DNA of 7,371 nt from Patescibacteria group bacterium (GTDB taxonomy: Bacteria; Patescibacteriota; Microgenomatia; UM-FILTER-40-11), in assembly GCA_023473205.1 (NCBI GenBank), contig JAMCYY010000013.1, positions 1 to 7,371 on the forward strand, given 5' to 3'. Position 1 is the first letter of the stretch; each line of letters begins with the position of its first letter. The translations under genes and the position numbers were made by a program. Shown one piece after another: positions 1 to 5,457 of this stretch. The notes under the pieces are model-generated. The model had not been told where the DNA came from and did no database searches. It worked only from the letters and a program-made list of their open reading frames with translations.

Positions 1-91
1 TGCACCACGTACTGACTGGTACACGCCGTAGCAAAGCAATCTATTTAAAACTCCGATATATACTCCTTATACTCCATTTTACAAATTTATA

Positions 92-150
92 ATACCTCCG
101 TAGCTTTGAATTTGTTCAATATTCACTACAAATTCAAAGCGAAGGGGTAT
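92..150. repeat. Interrupted inverted repeat (hairpin) with 13-bp core stem
   Basis: Arms 103-115 (gctttgaatttgt) and 128-140 (acaaattcaaagc) are perfect reverse complements around a 12-nt loop. Outside an asymmetric bulge, atacc (92-96) pairs with ggtat (146-150), so the whole 59 nt can fold into one long stem-loop. There is no U-run on either side, so it is not a standard intrinsic terminator. It may be a dispersed palindromic repeat or a protein-binding site; the sequence alone does not decide. Confidence 0.65.
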
Positions 151-281
151 ACATCGGGATGACATTAAAAATACGTAACTCCTGTAATGTAAAAATATTT
201 ACCATAAGAATATTTTGTAATAAATTATTCATTTAATCAAATCATCTTTCCGGACACCCCTCAAAAGGTTTTCTTTTAAAG

Positions 282-317
282 TGGCACCAAATTACGCTAT
301 AGCGTAATTTGGTGCCA
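282..317. repeat. Perfect 36-bp palindrome
   Basis: The two 18-nt arms (282-299 and 300-317) are exact reverse complements with no spacer, centred on gctatagc. As RNA it would form a very stable hairpin beginning UGGCACC and closing GGUGCCA. It lies about 83 nt downstream of the displaced rseP stop, so it could stop or protect the rseP transcript. In that direction it is followed only by CTTTAAAAG, which is a weak U-tract. An operator or a mobile palindrome are alternatives. Confidence 0.7.
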
Positions 318-399
318 GTAAGGAGTGAAAATTAATTGACAAGGAGTAGAAATCAATAAATAGAAAACATTGAAGTTAACCTAAGAAAAGTTAGTTAAT

Positions 400-507
400 T
401 TAAGGATGAATTAGGCGGCTGATGTCATTGATGGTTATCAAAACCATTAACAAAATGAGTAAAGCCAGGCCAACAGTATTAACCCAGCCTTCAATCCGCT
501 GGTCAGC
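400..507 (-). other. Displaced C-terminal segment of RseP (last membrane helix, +1 frame)
   Basis: Read on the minus strand from the GCT codon at 505-507, this frame gives 35 residues beginning ADQRIEGWVNTVGLALL, continuing with a hydrophobic helix and INDISRLI, and ending at TAA (400-402). RseP proteins normally end with this type of segment: a short polar linker, one membrane helix and a terminal ND-x-x-R. It joins directly to FKKK of the main frame if one A of the A7 run (508-514) is removed. It has no start codon of its own and is best read as the true end of rseP. Confidence 0.85.
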
Positions 508-1579
508 TTTTTTTCTTGAAAATTGCTTCATAACCCAAAAAGACCAGCCTTCCCCCATCTAAAGCTGGCAGGGGCAAAACATTCATAATAGCCAAATTAA
601 CAGACAAAATCCCCAGTAAACTTAAAATTGCCACTATGCCGCTTTTCGCTGCTTCCTTGGTAATTTGATAAATTCCAACTGGCCCGCTAATGTCTTTCGG
701 TACCTGGCCTTTAACAAAAATTCCAAAGACCATACTGCCTAAAGCCTTTAAAACATTTTCGCCCCAAGCAATTGATTCAACAAAGCCTTCCTTAGCCCCT
801 AAAAAAGGAATTTGCCAAACCGGATAATTTTTACTAAATTCTGAATCACTAATTATGACACCTAAAGGGCCTTGGGTTACGGCTTTTTCTGGTGACAGTT
901 TTCTTGGTGTAATTAAAAAAACCAGCTCTCCATTCCGACAAAAACTATTTTCATTAAGAAGCGAGCTTTCCTTTTCGCTGGTCATCCCGCCCAAAACTTT
1001 ACTTTGACAAGGATCATCTTCTCTTTTAACTTCCAGCTCAACTTTTTCTCCGGCTTTAGCCGTCGCTATTTTTGCCAAGGCTTTATTGGTAGTGACTTTC
1101 TCTCCTGCTAAAGAAACAATTGTATCCCCGGCTTTTATGCCCACACTTTCGGCTGGCGAATCTTTTTCCACATCTACTACCTGCACTTTATTGGTTGGAG
1201 TAGGAATTCCTAAAATATAATAAACAATCGTAAAGCTGACAATGGCCAAAAGTAAATTCATGGTCACTCCGGCCAAAATAACAATCACTCTTTTCCAAAT
1301 CGGCTTTGAATAAAATTCTCTGCCCTTTATCTCATTTCCCACTTTCCGCTTCTCACCCCCAGTTTCGCCGTCTTCCCCATACATCTTAACAAAGCCACCA
1401 ATCGGCAGGGCATTAATTGAATAAAGTGTCTCGCCAATTTTTTTACCCCAGATTCGCGGCGGGAGGCCAAAACCAAATTCCTCAACATAAATACCGGATT
1501 TCTTGGCTGCCAAAAAATGGCCTAGCTCATGGACAAAAATTAAAAGTGAAAAAATTAAGATAAAAATTAAGAGTGCCAT
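503..1579 (-). CDS. rseP: Site-2 zinc metalloprotease RseP, frameshifted near its C-terminus
   Basis: Intramembrane metalloprotease of the M50/site-2 family, which cleaves membrane-bound regulators or signal-peptide remnants within the bilayer. The zinc-binding motif HELGH is at residues 17-21 in the first membrane helix. A second helix spans about 98-122, and a PDZ domain begins near 131 (SPAESVGIKAGD at 141-152). SGPVGI (298-303) and the third zinc-ligand region NVLPLPALDGG (333-343) are intact. The open frame stops after FKKKS (358 aa), without the usual last helix. That helix is encoded one base out of frame at 400-507, which would give 392 aa, so an A7 run (508-514) carries one base too many or is a slippage site. 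The PDZ domain holds an unusual loop (about 187-216) with two cysteines. The start is preceded by a -10 box only 7 nt away and no Shine-Dalgarno, suggesting a leaderless mRNA. Family assignment is secure. Confidence 0.93.
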   Translation of the reverse strand: MALLIFILIFSLLIFVHELGHFLAAKKSGIYVEEFGFGLPPRIWGKKIGETLYSINALPIGGFVKMYGEDGETGGEKRKVGNEIKGREFYSKPIWKRVIVILAGVTMNLLLAIVSFTIVYYILGIPTPTNKVQVVDVEKDSPAESVGIKAGDTIVSLAGEKVTTNKALAKIATAKAGEKVELEVKREDDPCQSKVLGGMTSEKESSLLNENSFCRNGELVFLITPRKLSPEKAVTQGPLGVIISDSEFSKNYPVWQIPFLGAKEGFVESIAWGENVLKALGSMVFGIFVKGQVPKDISGPVGIYQITKEAAKSGIVAILSLLGILSVNLAIMNVLPLPALDGGRLVFLGYEAIFKKKS

Positions 1580-1586
1580 GAGGGAA

Positions 1587-1614
1587 AGTATACATTAAAT
1601 AAGTCAAAATTCAA
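1587..1614 (-). promoter_or_regulatory. Candidate rseP promoter (leaderless arrangement)
   Basis: On the minus strand, TTGAAT (1609-1614) is followed after 16 nt by TATACT (1587-1592). The -10 box ends 7 nt before the rseP ATG, so transcription would begin at or beside the start codon. No Shine-Dalgarno lies in between (TTCCCTC). The -35 box falls inside an A-rich repeat copy at 1604-1631. Confidence 0.55.
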
Positions 1615-1631
1615 AACGCAAAAATCAAAAG
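1604..1631 (+). repeat. A-rich degenerate repeat, copy 1
   Basis: This 28-nt stretch is built of tcaaaa-type units and contains the core caaaacgcaaaa. It matches positions 2653-2680 at 23 of 28 positions without gaps. The two copies flank the sortase gene in the same orientation. The low-complexity composition weakens the statistical case, but the cg-containing core is shared. Confidence 0.5.
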
Positions 1632-1744
1632 TTTTGCACTTTAAGCTCTCTTTGTGCTCTGAACTATGAGGCAATAAATTTTTCTTTATAAAAACTATAG
1701 GATTTAAAAAAATAAATAACCAAGACTATCTTTCTTAATTTTAC

Positions 1745-1773
1745 TTGAATTTTCAAGCTTAATCCAGGATAAT
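1745..1773 (+). promoter_or_regulatory. Candidate sortase promoter
   Basis: TTGAAT (1745-1750) is separated by 17 nt from GATAAT (1768-1773). Five of six -10 positions and four of six -35 positions match the sigma-70 consensus, with ideal spacing. The predicted start near 1780 gives an AU-rich leader of about 95 nt before the sortase ATG at 1876. It points away from the rseP promoter, so this is a divergent promoter region. Confidence 0.5.
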
Positions 1774-1799
1774 ACGCAGAAATACTAGAGGGTAAGTTA

Positions 1800-1875
1800 A
1801 ATTTTTAATTTTAAATTTTAAATTTTTATTCAAATATTCAATTTTTAATGTTCTAATTTTTAAAAATTAAAAATT
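1800..1875 (+). repeat. AT-only inverted repeat abutting the sortase start codon
   Basis: Arms aatttttaatttt (1800-1812) and aaaattaaaaatt (1863-1875) are perfect 13-nt reverse complements, and the second ends immediately before the ATG. The region between them is almost entirely A and T. No Shine-Dalgarno is present. Pairing would be weak but could place the start codon at the foot of a temperature-sensitive stem; simple low-complexity drift is the main alternative. Confidence 0.45.
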
Positions 1876-2646
1876 ATGCAAATAATTTTATATGATTCTC
1901 ACTGGCCAAAAGGCAAAAAACAGGAGTATCTTGCCTCGCCGATTCCGCAAGGAGAGACCCTGCGGGCACGACCACGACTGCCGCTGGCTTCTTTTATTAA
2001 AGGCATTGGCAACGGTTTAATTGTAGGGGCATTAATTTTAATCATTGTCTTTGCTTTTCCTTTAGTAAAACAAGATCTTACTTACCGGCTTAATCAAAAA
2101 AAGGCGGAAAAATTAACCCAAACCTATGCCCCGCTTTTAACCCAAGCCGCCCAAAAGCAAGCGGAAGAACTAAAGCTAAAAGAACAAATCGCTTCTGAAG
2201 CTGCCCAATATAAAGTAACCACTGATTTTTCCTTAGTTATTCCCAAAATTTCTGCTGCCTCCAAAGTTATCCCTAATGTTAATCCCAGTGATGAAAAAGA
2301 ATATAAAGAACTTCTTAAAAACGGGGTTGGCCATGCCCAAGGCACTAAATTTCCCGGTGAGGGCGGCAATATTTACCTTTTTTCCCACTCAACCAATTCC
2401 CCCTTAAATGTTACCCGTTATAACGCCGTCTTCTATATGTTAAAAGAACTCACTAGCGGTGATGAAGTGATCATCTTTTACAATGAAAAAAAATATACCT
2501 ATAAAGTTGTTGACCATTTTATTACTACGGCCGATGATGTCCGCTGGTTAACAGAACAAACTTCAGAAGAACGCTTGGTTTTGCAAACCTGCTGGCCGCC
2601 AGGGACTTCGTGGAAGAGACTGATTGTTTTGGCAAAGCCAGTATAA
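1876..2646 (+). CDS. Membrane-anchored sortase (class D/E-like transpeptidase)
   Basis: Cysteine transpeptidase that cleaves a sorting motif near the C-terminus of exported proteins and joins them to cell-wall or pilus acceptors on the outer face of the membrane. Of the 256 residues, 1-41 are a basic cytoplasmic N-terminus, about 42-63 a single membrane helix, and 68-113 a K/Q/E/A-rich probable coiled-coil stalk. The catalytic domain starts near FSLVIPKIS (118-126). The triad is visible: His171 in IYLFSHS, Cys239 in LVLQTCWPPG and Arg248 in WKRL. Length and layout suit a class D/E-type sortase with N-terminal anchor. No LPxTG-type substrate is encoded in this window, so its target is unknown. 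The ATG at 1876 lacks a Shine-Dalgarno; a plausible promoter lies at 1745-1773. Downstream on the same strand is a VirD4-like ATPase with its own probable promoter. Confidence 0.9.
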   Translation: MQIILYDSHWPKGKKQEYLASPIPQGETLRARPRLPLASFIKGIGNGLIVGALILIIVFAFPLVKQDLTYRLNQKKAEKLTQTYAPLLTQAAQKQAEELKLKEQIASEAAQYKVTTDFSLVIPKISAASKVIPNVNPSDEKEYKELLKNGVGHAQGTKFPGEGGNIYLFSHSTNSPLNVTRYNAVFYMLKELTSGDEVIIFYNEKKYTYKVVDHFITTADDVRWLTEQTSEERLVLQTCWPPGTSWKRLIVLAKPV

Positions 2647-2651
2647 AAAAA

Positions 2652-2765
2652 CTCAAAACTCAAAGCGTAAAACTCAAAACTATAACTTAAAGTTAAAAAC
2701 TCTATTTACATAAATACTTTTCACTTTTACGCTATAGCTTTGACTTTTGAATTTTAACTTTTGAG
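2652..2765. repeat. A-rich inverted repeat between sortase and ATPase genes (contains repeat copy 2)
   Basis: Nested complementary pieces surround the intergenic region: ctcaaaa (2652-2658) with ttttgag (2759-2765), tcaaagc (2660-2666) with gctttga (2737-2743), and gcgtaaaa (2665-2672) with ttttacgc (2725-2732). The left arm is the second copy (2653-2680) of the A-rich repeat found at 1604-1631; the right arm is a diverged copy in reverse orientation. Its edge supplies the TTGAGC used as the candidate -35 of the next gene. It may also act as a loose terminator for the sortase gene, but there is no compact GC-rich stem with a U-run. Confidence 0.5.
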
Positions 2766-2791
2766 CGTGTTTATTAATTTTGTGTTACAAT
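2761..2791 (+). promoter_or_regulatory. Candidate leaderless promoter of the VirD4-like gene
   Basis: An extended -10 element, TGT plus TACAAT (2783-2791), ends 6 nt before the ATG at 2798, so the transcript would start at about the A of the start codon. A poor -35 (TTGAGC, 2761-2766) sits 19 nt upstream; extended -10 promoters tolerate weak -35 boxes. This also argues for ATG 2798 as the start rather than the in-frame TTG at 2780, which would lie upstream of the predicted transcript. Confidence 0.5.
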
Positions 2792-2797
2792 TTTATC

Positions 2798-4939
2798 ATG
2801 CCTGAAGATTTGCCATTCTCAATTTTAGAGATCCGTTTACCTAAGTCTTGTGAAAAAACCCCTGAAGCCGCTGCTCAACTTTTTACTTCTTTTTCCAATT
2901 TACCGAAAAAAACAATTTTTTCTTTTAAACCCCCTGTTTCCTTAGCTTTTGAAATTGCCTGCGTTGACCAGGTAATCCACTTTCTAATTGTTTGTCCTAA
3001 AAGCATGCAGGCTTATGTTGAAAGCCAAGTTACTGCCCAATATCCGGAATGTGTTTTAACTCCCCTACCTAAAGATTATTTGAAAAACTTTTTATCCCAA
3101 TTTAAGCCCTTTCTTGGCCAAATGGTTTTGGCAAATAAATTTTATTTACCGCTAAAAACTTTCCGCGATTTAAAAGACGCTGATCCGATTTCCGGAGTTT
3201 TAGGCATGATGTCAAAAGCCGGACCCAATGATTTTCTTGCCATCCAAATTTTAATTTCCCGCGCTGACGGCTGGCAAAATTTTGCCCAAGGCTTAATTGA
3301 TAAAGGTATTCCTGGTCCTGAAGGCCGATCCTTGCCTCATCCCCAAACTAAACAAATTACCCAAAAAATTGGCAGCGGCGGCTTTTGGACTGGAATAAAA
3401 ATGGTAGCTAATTCTGAAGCAAACTTAAATACACTCGCCAGTGCCTTTTCTGCTTATCAAAGCGAGTCTAATCGTTTTAAACTAAAAAAACCTCTGGCCT
3501 TTAGACAAAAAAAATTCTTAAAAGCCTTTTTAAACCGCTCTTTTGAAATGGTACCCGGAAACCAAGTCTTAAATTTAGATGAACTGGCTTCAATTTGGCA
3601 CCCGGCGGCAAAAGCTTTAGCCGGAATTAAAAATATTGCCTGGACCCAAGAAGCGATGAGCGAGCCGCCGCAAAATTTACCTATCTCCACTGATTCAGAA
3701 GAAGAAAAAAAAGAGATTAATTTTTTTGCCAGAGCAGAATATAAAAATAAAGTCACGACTTTCGGCATCAAGAAAAAAGACCGAAGGCGACACGTTTATG
3801 TTATTGGTAAATCCGGTACTGGCAAATCCACTTTAATTGCTAATATGGCCATCAATGATTTGCGCAACCGTGAAGGCTTAGCCGTGGTTGACCCTCATGG
3901 CGACTTAACCGAAATTTTGCTTGATTATATCCCCTCATATCGCATTAATGAAACTTGTTACCTTGATCCTTCGGATACTGACCACCCTTTTCATTTAAAC
4001 CCTTTGGAAGTTAAAAACCCGGCGCACAAAGAATTAGTTGCCTCCAATATTGTGGCTATTTTTTACAAACTCTATTCCTATTCCTGGGGTCCGCGTTTGG
4101 AATATATCCTGCGCAATACTATTTTAACTCTGCTGGAAACTAAAGAACCGACTTTAGTACAAGTTATTGACCTTTTGACAAATAATAATTTCCGGAAAAA
4201 AGTCGTTGATAATTTAGACAACACAGTCCTCAAAAGCTTTTGGGTTAATGAATTCGAAAAAATGGACCCGAAGATTAAATCTGAAGCCATTTCACCCATT
4301 TTGAATAAAGTTGGCCAATTTACCTCTTCCCCAACCATCCGCCAGATTATTGGCACTTATCATTCAACCATTAACTTGGAAGAAATTATGAATGAAGGAA
4401 AAGTCTTACTGGTCAATCTTTCCCAAGGCAAAATTGGTGAAGATAATGCCGCACTTTTAGGCGCGATGATTATTACCCAACTGCAGCTGGCGGCCATGAA
4501 CCGGATCCGGGTTGCCGAAGAAGAAAGAAGGGATTTTTATCTTTATGTAGATGAGTTTCAAAATTTTGCCACCAGCGCTTTTATTAAAATTCTTTCTGAA
4601 GCCAGAAAATACCGCTTGTGTTTATGTTTAGCCAATCAATATGTGGGCCAGTTGGGCGAGGATTTGCAAAAAGCGATCTTTGGCAATGCCGGGACTTTAA
4701 TTTCTTTTGTGGTTGGCTCTCAGGACGCCGGGCTTATGGCCAAAGAGTTTGCTCAGGTTTACAAAGAAGAAAATATGGTTTCTTTAGGCATGTTTCAAAT
4801 TGCTTTAAAGCTTTGTATTGATAATTTAACCTCTACCCCATTTTTGGCAACGACTCTGCCTCCACCGCGGTGTATTAATAAAAACAGGGAAAAAGTTTTG
4901 CGGGTTTCCATGGAAAAATTTACAGTGAAGAGGAAATAA
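2798..4939 (+). CDS. VirD4/TraG-like DNA-translocation ATPase
   Basis: AAA-type ATPase related to type IV secretion coupling proteins, which use ATP to pump DNA or proteins through a membrane channel. From ATG 2798 the product is 713 aa. Residues 1 to about 310 form a divergent N-terminal region, beginning LPFSILEIRLPKS, seen in related CPR proteins. The ATPase core follows: Walker A GKSGTGKST (337-345), VVDPHGD (363-369), Walker B YVDEF (583-587) and a sensor-like LANQ (611-614). It ends with a TPFLATTLPPP segment typical of the family (about 680-690). I see no N-terminal membrane helices, unlike classical VirD4. The frame extends 6 codons upstream to TTG 2780, but the promoter position and lack of a Shine-Dalgarno favour ATG. 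No relaxase, VirB or pilus gene is nearby, so conjugation is not supported; DNA uptake, pilus function or another translocation role are possible. Family confidence is high, physiological role low. Confidence 0.88.
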   Translation: MPEDLPFSILEIRLPKSCEKTPEAAAQLFTSFSNLPKKTIFSFKPPVSLAFEIACVDQVIHFLIVCPKSMQAYVESQVTAQYPECVLTPLPKDYLKNFLSQFKPFLGQMVLANKFYLPLKTFRDLKDADPISGVLGMMSKAGPNDFLAIQILISRADGWQNFAQGLIDKGIPGPEGRSLPHPQTKQITQKIGSGGFWTGIKMVANSEANLNTLASAFSAYQSESNRFKLKKPLAFRQKKFLKAFLNRSFEMVPGNQVLNLDELASIWHPAAKALAGIKNIAWTQEAMSEPPQNLPISTDSEEEKKEINFFARAEYKNKVTTFGIKKKDRRRHVYVIGKSGTGKSTLIANMAINDLRNREGLAVVDPHGDLTEILLDYIPSYRINETCYLDPSDTDHPFHLNPLEVKNPAHKELVASNIVAIFYKLYSYSWGPRLEYILRNTILTLLETKEPTLVQVIDLLTNNNFRKKVVDNLDNTVLKSFWVNEFEKMDPKIKSEAISPILNKVGQFTSSPTIRQIIGTYHSTINLEEIMNEGKVLLVNLSQGKIGEDNAALLGAMIITQLQLAAMNRIRVAEEERRDFYLYVDEFQNFATSAFIKILSEARKYRLCLCLANQYVGQLGEDLQKAIFGNAGTLISFVVGSQDAGLMAKEFAQVYKEENMVSLGMFQIALKLCIDNLTSTPFLATTLPPPRCINKNREKVLRVSMEKFTVKRK

Positions 4940-4976
4940 TCAAAAGTATCAGGGGTACCACGGGCATCACAAGTAA

Positions 4977-5003
4977 TCGTAGTAGTCGACTTCAGTCGAC
5001 GCC
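4977..5003 (+). terminator. Hairpin element A, 3' of the VirD4-like gene
   Basis: In transcript order it reads TCGTAGTA, stem GTCGAC, loop TTCA, stem GTCGAC, then GCC. It begins 37 nt after the ATPase stop codon, on the same strand. It aligns without gaps to element B (5393-5419, minus strand), with identical flanks and covarying stem pairs. There is no U-run after it, so classic intrinsic termination is not shown; it could mark an mRNA 3' end, a processing site or a dispersed palindrome. Confidence 0.5.
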
Positions 5004-5015
5004 GAAAGTAAATTG

Positions 5016-5300
5016 CTATCTTGCTAGCTTCTTATCATCTCCAGTGTCTTTTGCTAAAGGTGATCTACCGAATCTAAGTTGATAAAATGAACAAAAAGTA
5101 GTTATCATGGTCAATCTGAAATTAGGTTCAAAACCACTACCGCCGATAGTATCATTTAATGCTCTATCGTGACCTCTCCGAAGATCCGTCCCTAAAGATT
5201 GTTTTTTCCCAGGATTTATAAGGCAAACTTCTAATAAATAACGAAAAAGGCTATTAATTCCATAAACATCTGGAAGATCACCAATTGCTTCTACACTCAT
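5016..5300 (-). CDS. Doubtful small ORF, 94 codons, unrecognised
   Basis: I do not recognise this product. It begins MSVEAIGDLPDVYGINSLFR, has a mixed polar composition with a basic middle (DLRRGHDRA), a glycine-rich GGSGFEPNF segment near residue 55, three cysteines in no pattern I know, and neither a signal peptide nor a membrane helix. Support comes from a consensus TTGACA upstream with a fair -10 box (5329-5358) and an uninterrupted frame in an otherwise long gap. Against it: no Shine-Dalgarno (AAGTAAAT precedes the ATG), a less typical second half, and no known family. It lies between two inverted hairpin elements, with its stop 13 nt from element A. It could be a remnant of an inserted gene or a chance ORF. 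Confidence 0.35.
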   Translation of the reverse strand: MSVEAIGDLPDVYGINSLFRYLLEVCLINPGKKQSLGTDLRRGHDRALNDTIGGSGFEPNFRLTMITTFCSFYQLRFGRSPLAKDTGDDKKLAR

Positions 5301-5328
5301 ATTTACTTATTTCTTATATATTGTATTA

Positions 5329-5358
5329 ATATTAACAATTCATCTTCTTTTTTGTCAA
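5329..5358 (-). promoter_or_regulatory. Candidate promoter with consensus -35 upstream of the 94-codon ORF
   Basis: On the minus strand a perfect TTGACA (5353-5358) is followed after 18 nt by TAATAT (5329-5334), matching four of six -10 positions. The expected start near 5322 would give a leader of about 20 nt before the ATG at 5298-5300. It lies about 100 nt downstream of the frr stop on the same strand, so read-through from frr is an alternative source of transcript. Confidence 0.45.
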
Positions 5359-5392
5359 GTAAAAAACAAAAAAAGCAAGAAATTAATACAGT

Positions 5393-5419
5393 GGCGTGGG
5401 CTAAAGCCCAATACTACGA
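5393..5419 (-). terminator. Hairpin element B, 3' of frr
   Basis: On the minus strand it reads TCGTAGTA, TTGGGC, loop TTTA, GCCCAC, GCC; the stem is TGGGC with GCCCA. It begins 38 nt after the frr stop codon on the same strand, mirroring element A after the ATPase gene. A T-rich tract (GCTTTTTTTGTTTTTT) follows only some 20 nt later, so it is not a textbook terminator but is plausibly the 3' end structure of the rpsB-tsf-frr transcript. Confidence 0.5.
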
Positions 5420-5457
5420 AGTAAAACAGGATAGCAAGCTAATGAAATAACGAGATC

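Larger units (their letters stand above)
1..399. other. Intergenic region downstream of rseP, no gene seen
   Basis: No convincing coding frame, tRNA or rRNA is visible here. The stretch is AT-rich and contains an inverted repeat at 92-150 and a perfect palindrome at 282-317, listed separately. In Firmicutes-like gene orders proS often follows rseP, but no start of such a gene is visible downstream on the minus strand. A TTGACA hexamer at 336-341 (plus) has no good -10 partner and no gene after it. Confidence 0.6.

Noticed and set aside
1..27. Possible third copy of the TCGTAGTA/GCC hairpin element, since gtac...gtacacgcc also ends in GCC
   Set aside because: The flank is different, only four base pairs form in the equivalent stem positions, and the loop is not UUYA.
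336..366. TTGACA at 336-341 as a plus-strand promoter
   Set aside because: The best -10 (TAGAAA) is 19 nt away and poor, and the only thing downstream is the antisense of rseP.
503..505. TGA recoding (UGA as glycine, as in Gracilibacteria) to explain the rseP end
   Set aside because: Read-through in the same frame does not give the RseP C-terminus; only the +1 frame does. rpsB also uses TGA as a normal stop overlapping tsf.
292..2738. Shared 12-mer TTACGCTATAGC at 292-303 and 2727-2738
   Set aside because: A single 12-base match is expected by chance in a window this long with this composition.
2780..2797. TTG at 2780 as start of the VirD4-like protein (719 aa)
   Set aside because: The extra residues MCYNFI overlap the predicted -10 box, there is no ribosome-binding site, and ATG 2798 begins the family-like sequence.
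3457..4821. Open frames inside the ATPase gene (3457-3771 and 4078-4356 minus, 4618-4821 plus)
   Set aside because: They are shadows of a well-conserved ATPase core and show no independent family features or start signals.
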